Positions 1 to 7,830 of a stretch of 64,000 nucleotides of DNA are shown piece after piece; position 1 is the first letter of the stretch, and every line of letters starts with the position of its first letter. The DNA is taken from the NCBI RefSeq assembly GCF_027706145.1, contig NZ_JAQFWW010000005.1, positions 124,001-188,000 on the forward strand. Reading direction: 5' to 3'. A program made the translations under genes and the position numbers. The notes beneath the pieces are model-generated. The model was not told the origin of the DNA and did no database searches. It saw nothing but the letters and a program-made list of their open reading frames with translations. This stretch comes from Bacillus changyiensis (GTDB lineage: Bacteria; Bacillota; Bacilli; Bacillales; Bacillaceae).

Positions 1-229
1 GTCAAATTATTCCAATTTGTTAAAATATAGAAACGCGGCTGACTTCATTACAAAATCCTTTTTTAATCATTGATTGTTGAATAGAACGACCTTCTTTAAA
101 TTGCAATTTTCTAATAAGCTTTATATTATTTAGCCATCTTTAACATCCTTTTTTCCTCCCAATTCATGAAGTTCTTTCAAACTCTATGATAAGAGATTGG
201 GTGTTAAGGGTGGTCAACTTTTATTTTAG

Positions 230-507
230 TATTTACACCACTTATACCTTTTATTTCCTACCCCAAAAGTCGAGAATGACAATAACATTTTAAAAGATGG
301 TAAGCAATTGAGAGTTACTCATCTTGAATTAGGTGAACTTCAATTACGAATGAAAAATGAAGAAACGAATCATCTGAAAAACTCATTATACCGCTATCAG
401 ATGATGGTGCAAAAGTTACAATACTTCAAGTTGATCATTTAGTTATTGAAGAAGTTTCATTAACATATTTAACCGCTTTAAACAAAATCTATAACTGGAT
501 GATTTAA
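230..507 (+). pseudogene. Frameshifted remnant of an unknown gene
   Basis: Nothing else in the first 592 bases looks coding. From about 230 a stop-free frame gives a protein-like segment (…LKDGKQLRVTHLELGELQLR…). Near 375-385 the protein-like reading moves to another frame, continuing …EKLIIPLSDDGAKVTIL…, then …IEEVSLTYLTALNKIYNWMI and a stop at 505-507. No good start codon with a ribosome binding site is visible. Two adjoining protein-like halves in different frames indicate a decayed gene. I do not recognise the family. Confidence 0.4.
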
Positions 508-592
508 TGTATGGTCATGATGAGTAGAAACGATGAAGGCTTTTTTTGTCTCAATCACACCTCGGTTGTCTTCTTCGGCCCGTAAATACCGT

Positions 593-1834
593 TCACATCT
601 CATTGTGTTCAAAGTCCTTTTTTTCTTGAGGCAATATCATATAGTAGATGAGAACTCCCATTAATCCAAGTCCTAGAATGAAAACAGAAATCATGAATGA
701 AGGGACTATACTACTCATCAAAACAGTAGTAGAAGCAATTAATAATGATAAATTAAGTTTAAATCCATTAAAAGCCAAATAAGAACTTCTATATTGATCT
801 GGCGGCATAGACGCAAAGTAAGTTTGTTCTAACGGACCGAAAAGAACCTCGCCGATTGTAGCTATTACCATCATCATGAATAATATGAATATATGGCCAG
901 AATAGGACATGACACTATAACCTGTGACGAGTAATATTGAACCAATCAATAAAACCTGTTTATCCTCATATTTGAAAGCGATTTTATGAATGAATAACAT
1001 GAACATAACGACTAATATCGTGTTTATACTTTTTAATATACCTAAAGCTTTTATACCATCAATATCCCACATTAAAAGTTTTTGTTCAGGCATGATTTCT
1101 AATAAATGTATACTAATATAATGAGTCAGCTGATACTCTGATGAAAGAATGAAGACACCAGCAAGTACAAAGAAGACAAACTTTGTGTCTTTTAAAACAA
1201 ATTGATAATTGCTAAATAATTCAATGAGGTGTTTTTTAATTGTTATGGATTGATTGTTAGGCATATAACTTTCTTCTATAAAAAACAACACTAATATCAC
1301 AACTAAAAATGACAAAAACGTCATCACGATAAAGAGTTGAAATAGGTAGTCTTCAAAAAGAAAGCCACCCAAAACTCCACCAATAGCTACTGATAAATTA
1401 CTGCTCCAATACATAATAGAGTACATGAATTTACGCTGTTTTTCTGTACTTACATCTATAAGCATTGCATCATTAGCAGGTACAGATAGACCCCAGCATA
1501 AAGAGTTAAGCATCATCATAAGAAAAGTAATAAGAGGATATGTAGCCCATGGTGAATTACAACTGCACATGATTAAAAAAGAAAAGAAGCGAATCGTTTC
1601 AGACACAGCGATTATTTTCTTTCGACCATAGTAGTCTGATAAATAACCGCTTAATAAATTAACAATTAACCCTGCAAACACGTTGACTACCAGTAAGATT
1701 CCTGCCGTTTTCTTTCCGAAATGAATCGATAAGTAAATAGCCATAAAAGGGAAAATCATACTACCGATAAATCTGCTTAAGAAATTTTCGATGATACGAA
1801 CTTTAATATTGATGTGAAAATCATTGATTCTCAT
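593..1834 (-). CDS. MFS transporter, probable exporter of the left accessory cluster
   Basis: A 413-residue integral membrane protein with about twelve hydrophobic segments. The loop after the second segment carries the major facilitator signature (GYLSDYYGRKKI, roughly residues 62-73), as in proton-driven drug and metabolite exporters. It is the last gene of the minus-strand operon, starting 9 bases after the ProRS-like gene, with a good ribosome binding site (GAGGGAGAG). Its place at the end of a biosynthesis-like operon suggests export of the product and thus self-protection. The substrate is unknown, and uptake cannot be excluded. Base composition is AT-rich like the rest of the cluster and unlike the backbone. 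Confidence 0.85.
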   Translation of the reverse strand: MRINDFHINIKVRIIENFLSRFIGSMIFPFMAIYLSIHFGKKTAGILLVVNVFAGLIVNLLSGYLSDYYGRKKIIAVSETIRFFSFLIMCSCNSPWATYPLITFLMMMLNSLCWGLSVPANDAMLIDVSTEKQRKFMYSIMYWSSNLSVAIGGVLGGFLFEDYLFQLFIVMTFLSFLVVILVLFFIEESYMPNNQSITIKKHLIELFSNYQFVLKDTKFVFFVLAGVFILSSEYQLTHYISIHLLEIMPEQKLLMWDIDGIKALGILKSINTILVVMFMLFIHKIAFKYEDKQVLLIGSILLVTGYSVMSYSGHIFILFMMMVIATIGEVLFGPLEQTYFASMPPDQYRSSYLAFNGFKLNLSLLIASTTVLMSSIVPSFMISVFILGLGLMGVLIYYMILPQEKKDFEHNEM

Positions 1835-1843
1835 ATCTCTCCC

Positions 1844-3058
1844 TCAATAAAATCTCTTTTTAGGATCTAAAGTTAAAATAATCTTATTTATTATCTTTCC
1901 ACAACTCAAACATTTGTAAGTTTTATCATCGCTGTAATATCCATAAAACTCTTTTTTGTAACAATCATCACAAAGGTTTTTTGTAAGGTCTTGTTGTGCA
2001 GATTTCATCATATCATGACTATATTTTATCGTTTCTGTAGAGCGGATACTTTTTTCTTCAGTTATTCTTTTCAATAATTCTGTTGAAGTATGATAAACCT
2101 TTTCCTTTATCTCTCCATTTACATCTCTTGTAAATAAAGAAAACTGATCATGAACCAAAATATAATGTAATACACCGCTTTTTTTCCATTGTTTATAGGA
2201 TTTTTTTGTGCAATCTAACACCTGAAAGTTGTATTGGTGAGACCGTAATTCTTTAAAAAGTTGTTGTTTGTTCGTCTGATTAGAAGAAGCAATCAAGAAA
2301 TCAACATCTGCAACATAAGGATGTATGGAAAAATCCCCGCAATATTGCGATGTTATTTCTAATGACTTATACAATGTTTTACCTGAAAATCCAGAGTCAA
2401 AAAGTTCTACATCACCATCAATTTTAAGATTTTTTTTAAATTGATCTGATAATACATAGATCATTCCTAGCTTAGTCAAACTACCTTTATCATGTGTAAC
2501 AAAATATAACTCATATTTTGCATATGAAGGAACTTCCTGAGTTTCAAGAAATGCGATTTCAATACCAATACTAGCAAAAAAGTTTTTGTATATTTTTTTT
2601 AATTTTTTTATATTTTCGTGATCGTTATCTTTCTTTACTATTTGATCTAACTGCACGACTGGAAAGATATTTTTATCTTTGTAGAGCGGTGTTAATTTGT
2701 TTGCTTTGTCTCTATACACACTTGAACATGTGAAGACTGATTTAGTTTGATTTTCAAAATGATCTTTTAGGTATTTGAAAGAGTTTATTAACACATCTGA
2801 CATCACTAACTTCTCACCATATTCTACGATTTCATCCGTATAATCATTGATGTCTTTATACATTTTTAGAAAATCATTTTTATCAACTAGTTTAGTATGT
2901 TTTAACTCAATAACGTTTAAGCCTTCATCATTCACTATTTTTCTGAAAACATCAACAAAACGATAGATAACGTCCAATCCTTTTCTAGAATAAACAGGTA
3001 TACCCTTACCATACCCACCCGCATAAAGAAAAGAAGAATCTTCCAAATATTGAGTCAT
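1844..3058 (-). CDS. Archaeal-type prolyl-tRNA synthetase-like protein, shortened
   Basis: About 404 residues. The N-terminal part matches the class IIa synthetase fold: GGYGKGIPVYSRKG stands where ProRS/ThrRS have the glycine-rich 'lPlG' segment, followed by an EGLNVIEL strand like motif 1 but without its proline, and VYRDK as a weak motif 2. The second half resembles the anticodon-binding domain (SIHPYVADVDFLIA; ending ELLKRI). The tail has CDDC and CLSC pairs, a probable zinc site, and ends in Tyr, as archaeal/eukaryotic-type ProRS do. It is shorter than those enzymes (roughly 480-500), so an amide-forming or amino-acid-activating paralogue is likelier than a housekeeping synthetase. The ATG at 3058 overlaps the upstream stop (ATGA); a GTG at 3097 is an alternative. 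Confidence 0.6.
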   Translation of the reverse strand: MTQYLEDSSFLYAGGYGKGIPVYSRKGLDVIYRFVDVFRKIVNDEGLNVIELKHTKLVDKNDFLKMYKDINDYTDEIVEYGEKLVMSDVLINSFKYLKDHFENQTKSVFTCSSVYRDKANKLTPLYKDKNIFPVVQLDQIVKKDNDHENIKKLKKIYKNFFASIGIEIAFLETQEVPSYAKYELYFVTHDKGSLTKLGMIYVLSDQFKKNLKIDGDVELFDSGFSGKTLYKSLEITSQYCGDFSIHPYVADVDFLIASSNQTNKQQLFKELRSHQYNFQVLDCTKKSYKQWKKSGVLHYILVHDQFSLFTRDVNGEIKEKVYHTSTELLKRITEEKSIRSTETIKYSHDMMKSAQQDLTKNLCDDCYKKEFYGYYSDDKTYKCLSCGKIINKIILTLDPKKRFY

Positions 3059-3483
3059 TTTAATATTACTGATATGTTTAACCAACAACAACTCCACCTA
3101 TCTGTTTCAACAATATCGTAATCTAAAATATCTTGAAGTTTCATCAAATAATTGTTTATCTCGGTGTGAACAATAGAAAAATTACATTTTTCTTTAGAAA
3201 AAAGTTCAATCAGTAACAAGTTTATTTCCTGATTTTGATAAAGTCCATCACCTATTGAGAATACCGTTGCTTTTTTGTTATTTTTCCATAAAGAAAAAGG
3301 AGTGATACAAAAAGAACCTCCAAAACTTCTTAAAAAAAACTCCCTTTTTTTATCTATGATTTTTCTGCTATAAAAATTCAAAAAAGCTTCATTATTTTTT
3401 TTAGGTATTACAAATACATCAGAAATCTCGTATACTGGACTAATTAATTTTAATGTGGACAGTACATCATGAAGATGGTTCAT
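3055..3483 (-). CDS. Orphan protein of unknown function, 142 residues
   Basis: The gene lies inside the operon, overlapping the end of the ATP-grasp gene by 17 bases and coupled to the ProRS-like gene through an ATGA overlap. That packing supports it being real. The product is soluble, rich in Lys, Ile and Leu, and has four cysteines, two adjacent in WSCCWLN near the C-terminus. I recognise no family. It might be a partner subunit of one of the two synthetase-like proteins or a diverged acyltransferase-type domain, but neither idea has direct support. Very AT-rich. Confidence 0.6.
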   Translation of the reverse strand: MNHLHDVLSTLKLISPVYEISDVFVIPKKNNEAFLNFYSRKIIDKKREFFLRSFGGSFCITPFSLWKNNKKATVFSIGDGLYQNQEINLLLIELFSKEKCNFSIVHTEINNYLMKLQDILDYDIVETDRWSCCWLNISVILK

Positions 3484-4747
3484 AGTCTACCATCAACTTT
3501 TTGTCAATTAAATACATATCATTTATTAAATGATATAAATTTTTGTTAGAAAGATAATATAGCCCTAATAAATCTTCAATTCCTCTAAAAGAGGACACTT
3601 TTTGACCAGCTTGTGCAATAGGAATCATTAAATCTATAGATTCGATATCATTGATTTTCGAAAAATCAATTGTTTTAATTCTCCATTCTCCAACTGGACA
3701 TAAACTGATTTTAGCAGCTGCATATTTATAAAAATTTATATCCGTTGACACATTTTCACCTAAAGATAATTTTGCTAATTCATAAAAAACGTCAAATTCC
3801 CCATTTGAAGCATTGTTTATTCTAAAAGGGGTGGTTCCTCCTGGACGGGCATTAACTTCTATTATTTTGGGTCCTTCTTCTGTCAATTTTATTTCTGTAT
3901 GTGTCATGATATTATTCAATTCTAAAGCTTTTAAAGCAGAGGTAGTTAATCGATAAAGTGCGTCTATATAGCTTTTTTTTAATGATGTGGGGGTGATATA
4001 GCCAGATTCTCGAAATGGTTGATATAACTTCGTTCGATCAGAAACAGTTAAATGATAAACGTGACGGTCTATAATAATACTTTCAACACTAACATAATCA
4101 GCAAGTTGGTCGTTCTCATGCCATTTAGTTCCTATCATTTTTTCTTCTAAATTAAAAGTGCTTTCTTCACCTTCAGTAATGATATTTTCATATTTAAAAC
4201 ACTGCTCATCATACTTTTCATATAATTCTTCTAGACAATTTATTTCAAAAATCCCATAACCACCGCCTCCAAAATTAGGTTTTAACAAACTAGGAAAACC
4301 AATCTTTTCAGCTGCTTCTAATAAATCATTTTTATTTTTGATTTCAAAGTATTTAGGAATAGGTATATTTTTTTCCTGTAACCTCTTTCTTTGTAAAGCC
4401 TTATGTTGAACACGTTCTATTATAGTTGGAGTCATAAAAGAAATACCTATTTCTTTGGCGATTTCACTAACTGACTTTAATAACATTTCAGCAAATGTGA
4501 TTAACCCATCAATTTTTTGTTCTTTGTGATAAGAAACAACTTTCTCCACCATATCCTTTTCATTTTTGCACTCAAAACCAGGTCCTATCGATCCTACAAC
4601 TGCGTGATAAACCTGATTTAATGTCTTATTGGTTGGCGATTTTATATAGAAAGTGATGACTTCTACATCATTCAGTTTCTCAAGACTAGGATATATTAAG
4701 TCTGGTGCAGTTCCAGCATGGTGCAATAATAAAGCTAACCTTTTCAA
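3467..4747 (-). CDS. ATP-grasp ligase, L-amino acid ligase (BacD-like)
   Basis: About 426 residues. The N-terminal third is a Rossmann-like pre-ATP-grasp domain. The central domain has the glycine-rich nucleotide loop (KPNFGGGGYG, about residues 157-166) and the C-terminal metal-binding motif (EVNARPGGTTPF). This is the family of BacD (bacilysin dipeptide ligase) and carnosine-synthase-like enzymes, which join amino acids through acyl-phosphate intermediates. A peptide or amide bond in the cluster product is therefore likely. The start is taken as TTG at 4747, eight bases after an AAAGGAG ribosome binding site; the upstream GTG at 4756 touches that site. A 99-base gap with a stem-loop precedes it, the only sizeable gap in the operon. 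Confidence 0.82.
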   Translation of the reverse strand: MKRLALLLHHAGTAPDLIYPSLEKLNDVEVITFYIKSPTNKTLNQVYHAVVGSIGPGFECKNEKDMVEKVVSYHKEQKIDGLITFAEMLLKSVSEIAKEIGISFMTPTIIERVQHKALQRKRLQEKNIPIPKYFEIKNKNDLLEAAEKIGFPSLLKPNFGGGGYGIFEINCLEELYEKYDEQCFKYENIITEGEESTFNLEEKMIGTKWHENDQLADYVSVESIIIDRHVYHLTVSDRTKLYQPFRESGYITPTSLKKSYIDALYRLTTSALKALELNNIMTHTEIKLTEEGPKIIEVNARPGGTTPFRINNASNGEFDVFYELAKLSLGENVSTDINFYKYAAAKISLCPVGEWRIKTIDFSKINDIESIDLMIPIAQAGQKVSSFRGIEDLLGLYYLSNKNLYHLINDMYLIDKKLMVDYEPSS

Positions 4748-4769
4748 CGTCAACACTCCTTTGATTGTT

Positions 4770-4815
4770 TTTCCTCAGTGGAAGTGAAGACACTCCGGAA
4801 AATGATTTGAGGAAA
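4770..4815. promoter_or_regulatory. Stem-loop in the leader of the ATP-grasp gene
   Basis: Exact 8-base inverted repeat TTTCCTCA (4770-4777) and TGAGGAAA (4808-4815), with a smaller hairpin inside it. A perfect 10-base palindrome GAGACGTCTC lies next to it at 4827-4836. On the transcribed minus strand the stem ends about ten bases before the AAAGGAG of the ATP-grasp gene. It could tune translation or mRNA stability, or be a protein site. No U-run follows, so it is not a standard terminator. Confidence 0.45.
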
Positions 4816-4855
4816 TGCGTTGTATAGAGACGTCTCCACTAAAGACAAGTGATGG

Positions 4856-5806
4856 TTAAGAATGACATGATATCCTCATTTTTTGGCTGCTAAAATTGAT
4901 TTCTAAAAATCCACCTGTATAAAAAGGAAACGAAGGTTCTGTATGAGAAAAATCAATATTGAAAATAATAGGAAATTTTTTCATTTTCAATTCTCCAACT
5001 AATAATTGGTATAAAATAAAATCATGATTTAAGATTGATTGAGGCGAAAACTTGCCAATGATAAGTGCTTTAGCTTGTAATACATTACTACCCATTATCA
5101 GTTGTTTGATATTCATTAAAAATTTTCTAGGAGAAACATCTGGGATTGTTTCAATGACAACGATTTTATCTTTAAAATTTGGTGAAAATCTTGTTCCTAA
5201 CAAAGAACATAAACTTTCTAAATTTCCGCCTACTACACTTCCTGATATAGAATCAATCTCTTCAGAATAAAAATAGCTCCAAGCATGATGGGGGAAGTTC
5301 GTTCTTTCACTGATATACCAATATCCATCGTTATATGATAATGGACAATCAAATACGATCTCTTCTTTTTTTAATGATTTTTCAATGATTTTTATTTCTT
5401 CACTAGTTAAATTTGGATTGCATATTTTAGATAAATCTATACCGTACACATTGTTCATTCCAGTTTTTTGATATAAACTATTCAACAAACAGGTAAGATC
5501 ACTTTTACCACAAACTAATTGATTTTCTTTAAAACTAGAAATTTCAACTATATCTTCCAATATGAAATTACTAGTGAAACCGCCATAAATAGGTATTAAG
5601 ACGCTATGATCTGTACGAATGAATTTTTTATAAAAATCAATTAATTTTGAAGGTTCATTAATTCCTAAACCTAAATAATTTTGACTCATATTATCATCTA
5701 AGATGACATCATAGCCCATCTTTTTAAGACGCTTGATTCCTAAATCTTTATGTTTTTGTGTTAGGTCGGTTCCATTGTTAGCAGGTGCCCATACAAATGC
5801 TTTCAT
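4856..5806 (-). CDS. S66 serine peptidase, MccF-like (LD-carboxypeptidase family)
   Basis: 316 residues with all landmarks of family S66: nucleophile loop GGFTSN (Ser79), a GGNLESL segment (193-199), the Glu of VVIET (Glu219) and the catalytic His of FSHTEPSFP (His288). This family includes murein LD-carboxypeptidase LdcA and the microcin C immunity peptidase MccF, which cuts the amide between the terminal aspartate and the modified nucleotide. The cluster contains amino-acid-activating enzymes, so self-immunity by hydrolysis of an aminoacyl-nucleotide-like product is a natural inference. Trp176 in a loop before GGNL could serve base stacking as in MccF, but that is a guess. The ribosome binding site AGAGG lies ahead of the ATG. 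Confidence 0.82.
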   Translation of the reverse strand: MKAFVWAPANNGTDLTQKHKDLGIKRLKKMGYDVILDDNMSQNYLGLGINEPSKLIDFYKKFIRTDHSVLIPIYGGFTSNFILEDIVEISSFKENQLVCGKSDLTCLLNSLYQKTGMNNVYGIDLSKICNPNLTSEEIKIIEKSLKKEEIVFDCPLSYNDGYWYISERTNFPHHAWSYFYSEEIDSISGSVVGGNLESLCSLLGTRFSPNFKDKIVVIETIPDVSPRKFLMNIKQLIMGSNVLQAKALIIGKFSPQSILNHDFILYQLLVGELKMKKFPIIFNIDFSHTEPSFPFYTGGFLEINFSSQKMRISCHS

Positions 5807-5829
5807 TTTGACAGACCTCTTCTTCCATC

Positions 5830-6828
5830 TTATGGCTCAATTTTAACATTCTTATCTCGATAGACAACCGGTATATTACGAATATCATAATTTCCTGTTA
5901 GCCAAGCTATATAGCGTTCTATTCCCATTCCAAAACCACTTGTCTGTAAAGGGTACTGTTTTTTCATATTAATATACCATTCGTAATGATCCGGGGTAAC
6001 TTGATGATCCATAAGCGATTTTTGCACAGAATGATAATCTGCTCTCTCTCCGCACCCTAATGTCTCGCCCATACCTATTAACAGATCTGCAGCTAGTGCA
6101 TACTTCTGGTCATCTGGATCATACTGCTGATAAAAAGGCACGCTTTTATGTTCTAAATGAGTTAGCCAAACAACACCGTTATACTTTTTAATTAAATGCT
6201 GTTCTCCTTCAGCATTTATTGTTTTTAAACCACCTCTAATTTCAATTCCTGCTGGATATTCATTCTTCAGTAAATCAATTGCATTTTTAAAATGGATTCG
6301 CGGAAAATGACCTGAATATATGATTCTTTTAATATCATTAAAATGATCTACAGGGACATTTAAAGAGTGATAGTAGTCTTTTTCAATAATAAATGATGTA
6401 ATATATTGAATATACTCTTCCGCCAATCGAATAATATCATCTAGACCGCCTTTTATTTCAACTTCTGAATGATAGAATTGGCTTAAATGACGTTCATCAG
6501 AATCCTCACCTCTAAATGAAGGCATAATATAATAAACACCATTTTGATTAAATCTCAACGTATACTCCAATAAAAATTGCATCGAATCAGCTAAATAAGT
6601 CTCTTGTCCCAATAAATTTATCTTGACAGGGAGGGAATCTGACCCCAATCCCATAGGGCTTGATATACTAGTCGTTGTAATTGGAAGGGCAGCAATTGAA
6701 AAATTTTTTTGATCATAAAATTGGTTTGAATACTTGATGATATCTGAATATATTTTAAACATATTTTCATACCATTTTGACTCTAACACTTTGCACCACC
6801 TATTATGATCTGTAGAATGTATGATCAC
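5830..6828 (-). CDS. Free-standing AsnRS-like class IIb synthetase catalytic core
   Basis: 332 residues that look like the catalytic domain alone of an asparaginyl/aspartyl-tRNA synthetase. Motif 2 is SFRGEDSDERHLSQF (about 103-117) with the invariant Arg and the RHL-x-x-F pattern. Motif 3 is GFGMGIERYIAWL near the C-terminus. The N-terminal OB-fold anticodon-binding domain is absent: the protein begins directly at the catalytic domain and is about 100 residues shorter than AsnRS. Known relatives of this shape are archaeal asparagine synthetase-like proteins and bacterial AsnA, which make amides rather than charged tRNA. It probably adenylates Asp or Asn for the cluster product. Its start overlaps the methyltransferase stop (ATGA). 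Confidence 0.8.
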   Translation of the reverse strand: MIIHSTDHNRWCKVLESKWYENMFKIYSDIIKYSNQFYDQKNFSIAALPITTTSISSPMGLGSDSLPVKINLLGQETYLADSMQFLLEYTLRFNQNGVYYIMPSFRGEDSDERHLSQFYHSEVEIKGGLDDIIRLAEEYIQYITSFIIEKDYYHSLNVPVDHFNDIKRIIYSGHFPRIHFKNAIDLLKNEYPAGIEIRGGLKTINAEGEQHLIKKYNGVVWLTHLEHKSVPFYQQYDPDDQKYALAADLLIGMGETLGCGERADYHSVQKSLMDHQVTPDHYEWYINMKKQYPLQTSGFGMGIERYIAWLTGNYDIRNIPVVYRDKNVKIEP

Positions 6829-7679
6829 TTAAGATCACATCCTTTCATATAAGTTGATGTGAATAGTTCTCTATCAAATTTAAACTTATTCTTTCTGATA
6901 TACATTTCTTTATAAGCCATTTTATGAAGATTATCCCTAAATAGGTAAATGTAATGAATGTAAATGTCTTTTAAGCAATTTTTTGAATCTACATCTTTAA
7001 TATTGTGATCAATAATATTTTCATTTGTACGGAATATTTCTTCTACATAATCACTGATATGTTGATCCGTAATATAATCAAATTTATATTTATTGGCAAG
7101 ATAGATATCTAACTCGTCATCAGTAAAAAATTCATCCCAATAATCTTCATAATCAATTTTTATATTCATTTTTAAAGCATCTCTTATTTTTTCTATTAAC
7201 ATATTTGAAGGAACTTCTACATAAAACATAGGAGCTACCAACAAAACTCCGTTATACTTTAAAACCCTTTTATATTCACTTAATGCTTTTTTTCGATCAG
7301 GAATATAAGAAATGATATTACCAGCAAATATAAAATCAAATTCCTCATCATCAAATGGCAAATTGGTTGCATCTGCTTTTACAAAGTTGATATGATCTTC
7401 AACCTTAAAACGATCAGCATTTTTTTGAGCAATCTTCAAGCTTTCTTCATTAATATCTACCGCTGTTATTTGACAATTAGTCATTTTAGCTAATTCTATT
7501 GCAGTAAATCCTGTTGAAGTTCCAATTTCAAGGACTTTATGATTTTCATTTATGTGAACAGTATTAACAAAGTTGATGATTGTTTTTATCCCTCCTGGCG
7601 GTCGATTTGTTTCACCAATGATAGAGATTAATTGATTATAGTTCATTTTTTTTAAATCATTCACTTCTAAAACATTCAT
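6825..7679 (-). CDS. Class I SAM-dependent methyltransferase
   Basis: 284 residues. The Rossmann-fold methyltransferase core is clear: motif I VLEIGTSTGFT (about 44-54), acidic strand-2 end AVDINEES, then NFVKADATNLPFDDEEFDFIFAG, the usual motif II/III region of UbiE/Coq5-like enzymes. The C-terminal ~120 residues are not shared with the simplest family members and may bind substrate. It is the first gene of the operon, with a strong ribosome binding site (AAAGGAGAT) and a promoter just upstream. The acceptor is unknown; in context it could methylate a building block or cap a carboxylate or amine of the product. Confidence 0.82.
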   Translation of the reverse strand: MNVLEVNDLKKMNYNQLISIIGETNRPPGGIKTIINFVNTVHINENHKVLEIGTSTGFTAIELAKMTNCQITAVDINEESLKIAQKNADRFKVEDHINFVKADATNLPFDDEEFDFIFAGNIISYIPDRKKALSEYKRVLKYNGVLLVAPMFYVEVPSNMLIEKIRDALKMNIKIDYEDYWDEFFTDDELDIYLANKYKFDYITDQHISDYVEEIFRTNENIIDHNIKDVDSKNCLKDIYIHYIYLFRDNLHKMAYKEMYIRKNKFKFDRELFTSTYMKGCDLK

Positions 7680-7711
7680 TATGAATCATCTCCTTTCATA
7701 AATTTACAATC

Positions 7712-7740
7712 AAAATACAATACATTTACTTTCATGTCAA
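7712..7740 (-). promoter_or_regulatory. Sigma-A type promoter of the left cluster
   Basis: Minus-strand -35 TTGACA (7740-7735), 17-base spacer, -10 TATTTT (7717-7712). Transcription would start near 7705, giving a short leader before the methyltransferase ribosome binding site. The -35 hexamer overlaps the stop of the small upstream reading frame. Confidence 0.65.
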
Positions 7741-7830
7741 TATATACAAATTAAATTCACTTTTTTGTTGAATATTGTCTATTAATTCGTTCAGATCTTG
7801 TTCAGAAAGTACAACAGCGTTTGCCCTCAT
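7732..7830 (-). CDS. Possible 32-residue small ORF or severed gene start
   Basis: The ATG at 7830 overlaps the stop of the MarR-type gene (ATGA), a sign of translational coupling. The peptide runs 32 residues (MRANAVVLSEQDLNELIDNI… ending LYILT). Its stop sits in the -35 region of the cluster promoter, so the frame looks as if it ran into foreign DNA. It could be the surviving 5' end of a gene once following marR, a genuine small protein, or chance. It lacks the terminal Asn of a microcin C-type peptide. Confidence 0.3.
   Translation of the reverse strand: MRANAVVLSEQDLNELIDNIQQKSEFNLYILT

Noticed and set aside
1844..3097. Considering the ProRS-like gene a resistance copy of the host ProRS
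   Set aside because: The catalytic part is too short and motif 1 is degraded, so it is unlikely to charge tRNA-Pro in place of the host enzyme; not fully excluded.
4757..4842. A GTG-started 29-codon frame in the gap before the ATP-grasp gene, as a precursor peptide
   Set aside because: No ribosome binding site, and the sequence is explained by the stem-loop and the leader of the next gene.
7732..7830. Small frame starting MRANA as a microcin C-type precursor peptide
   Set aside because: Beginning resembles MccA by chance, but it is 32 residues long, ends in Thr instead of Asn, and no MccB adenylase is present.
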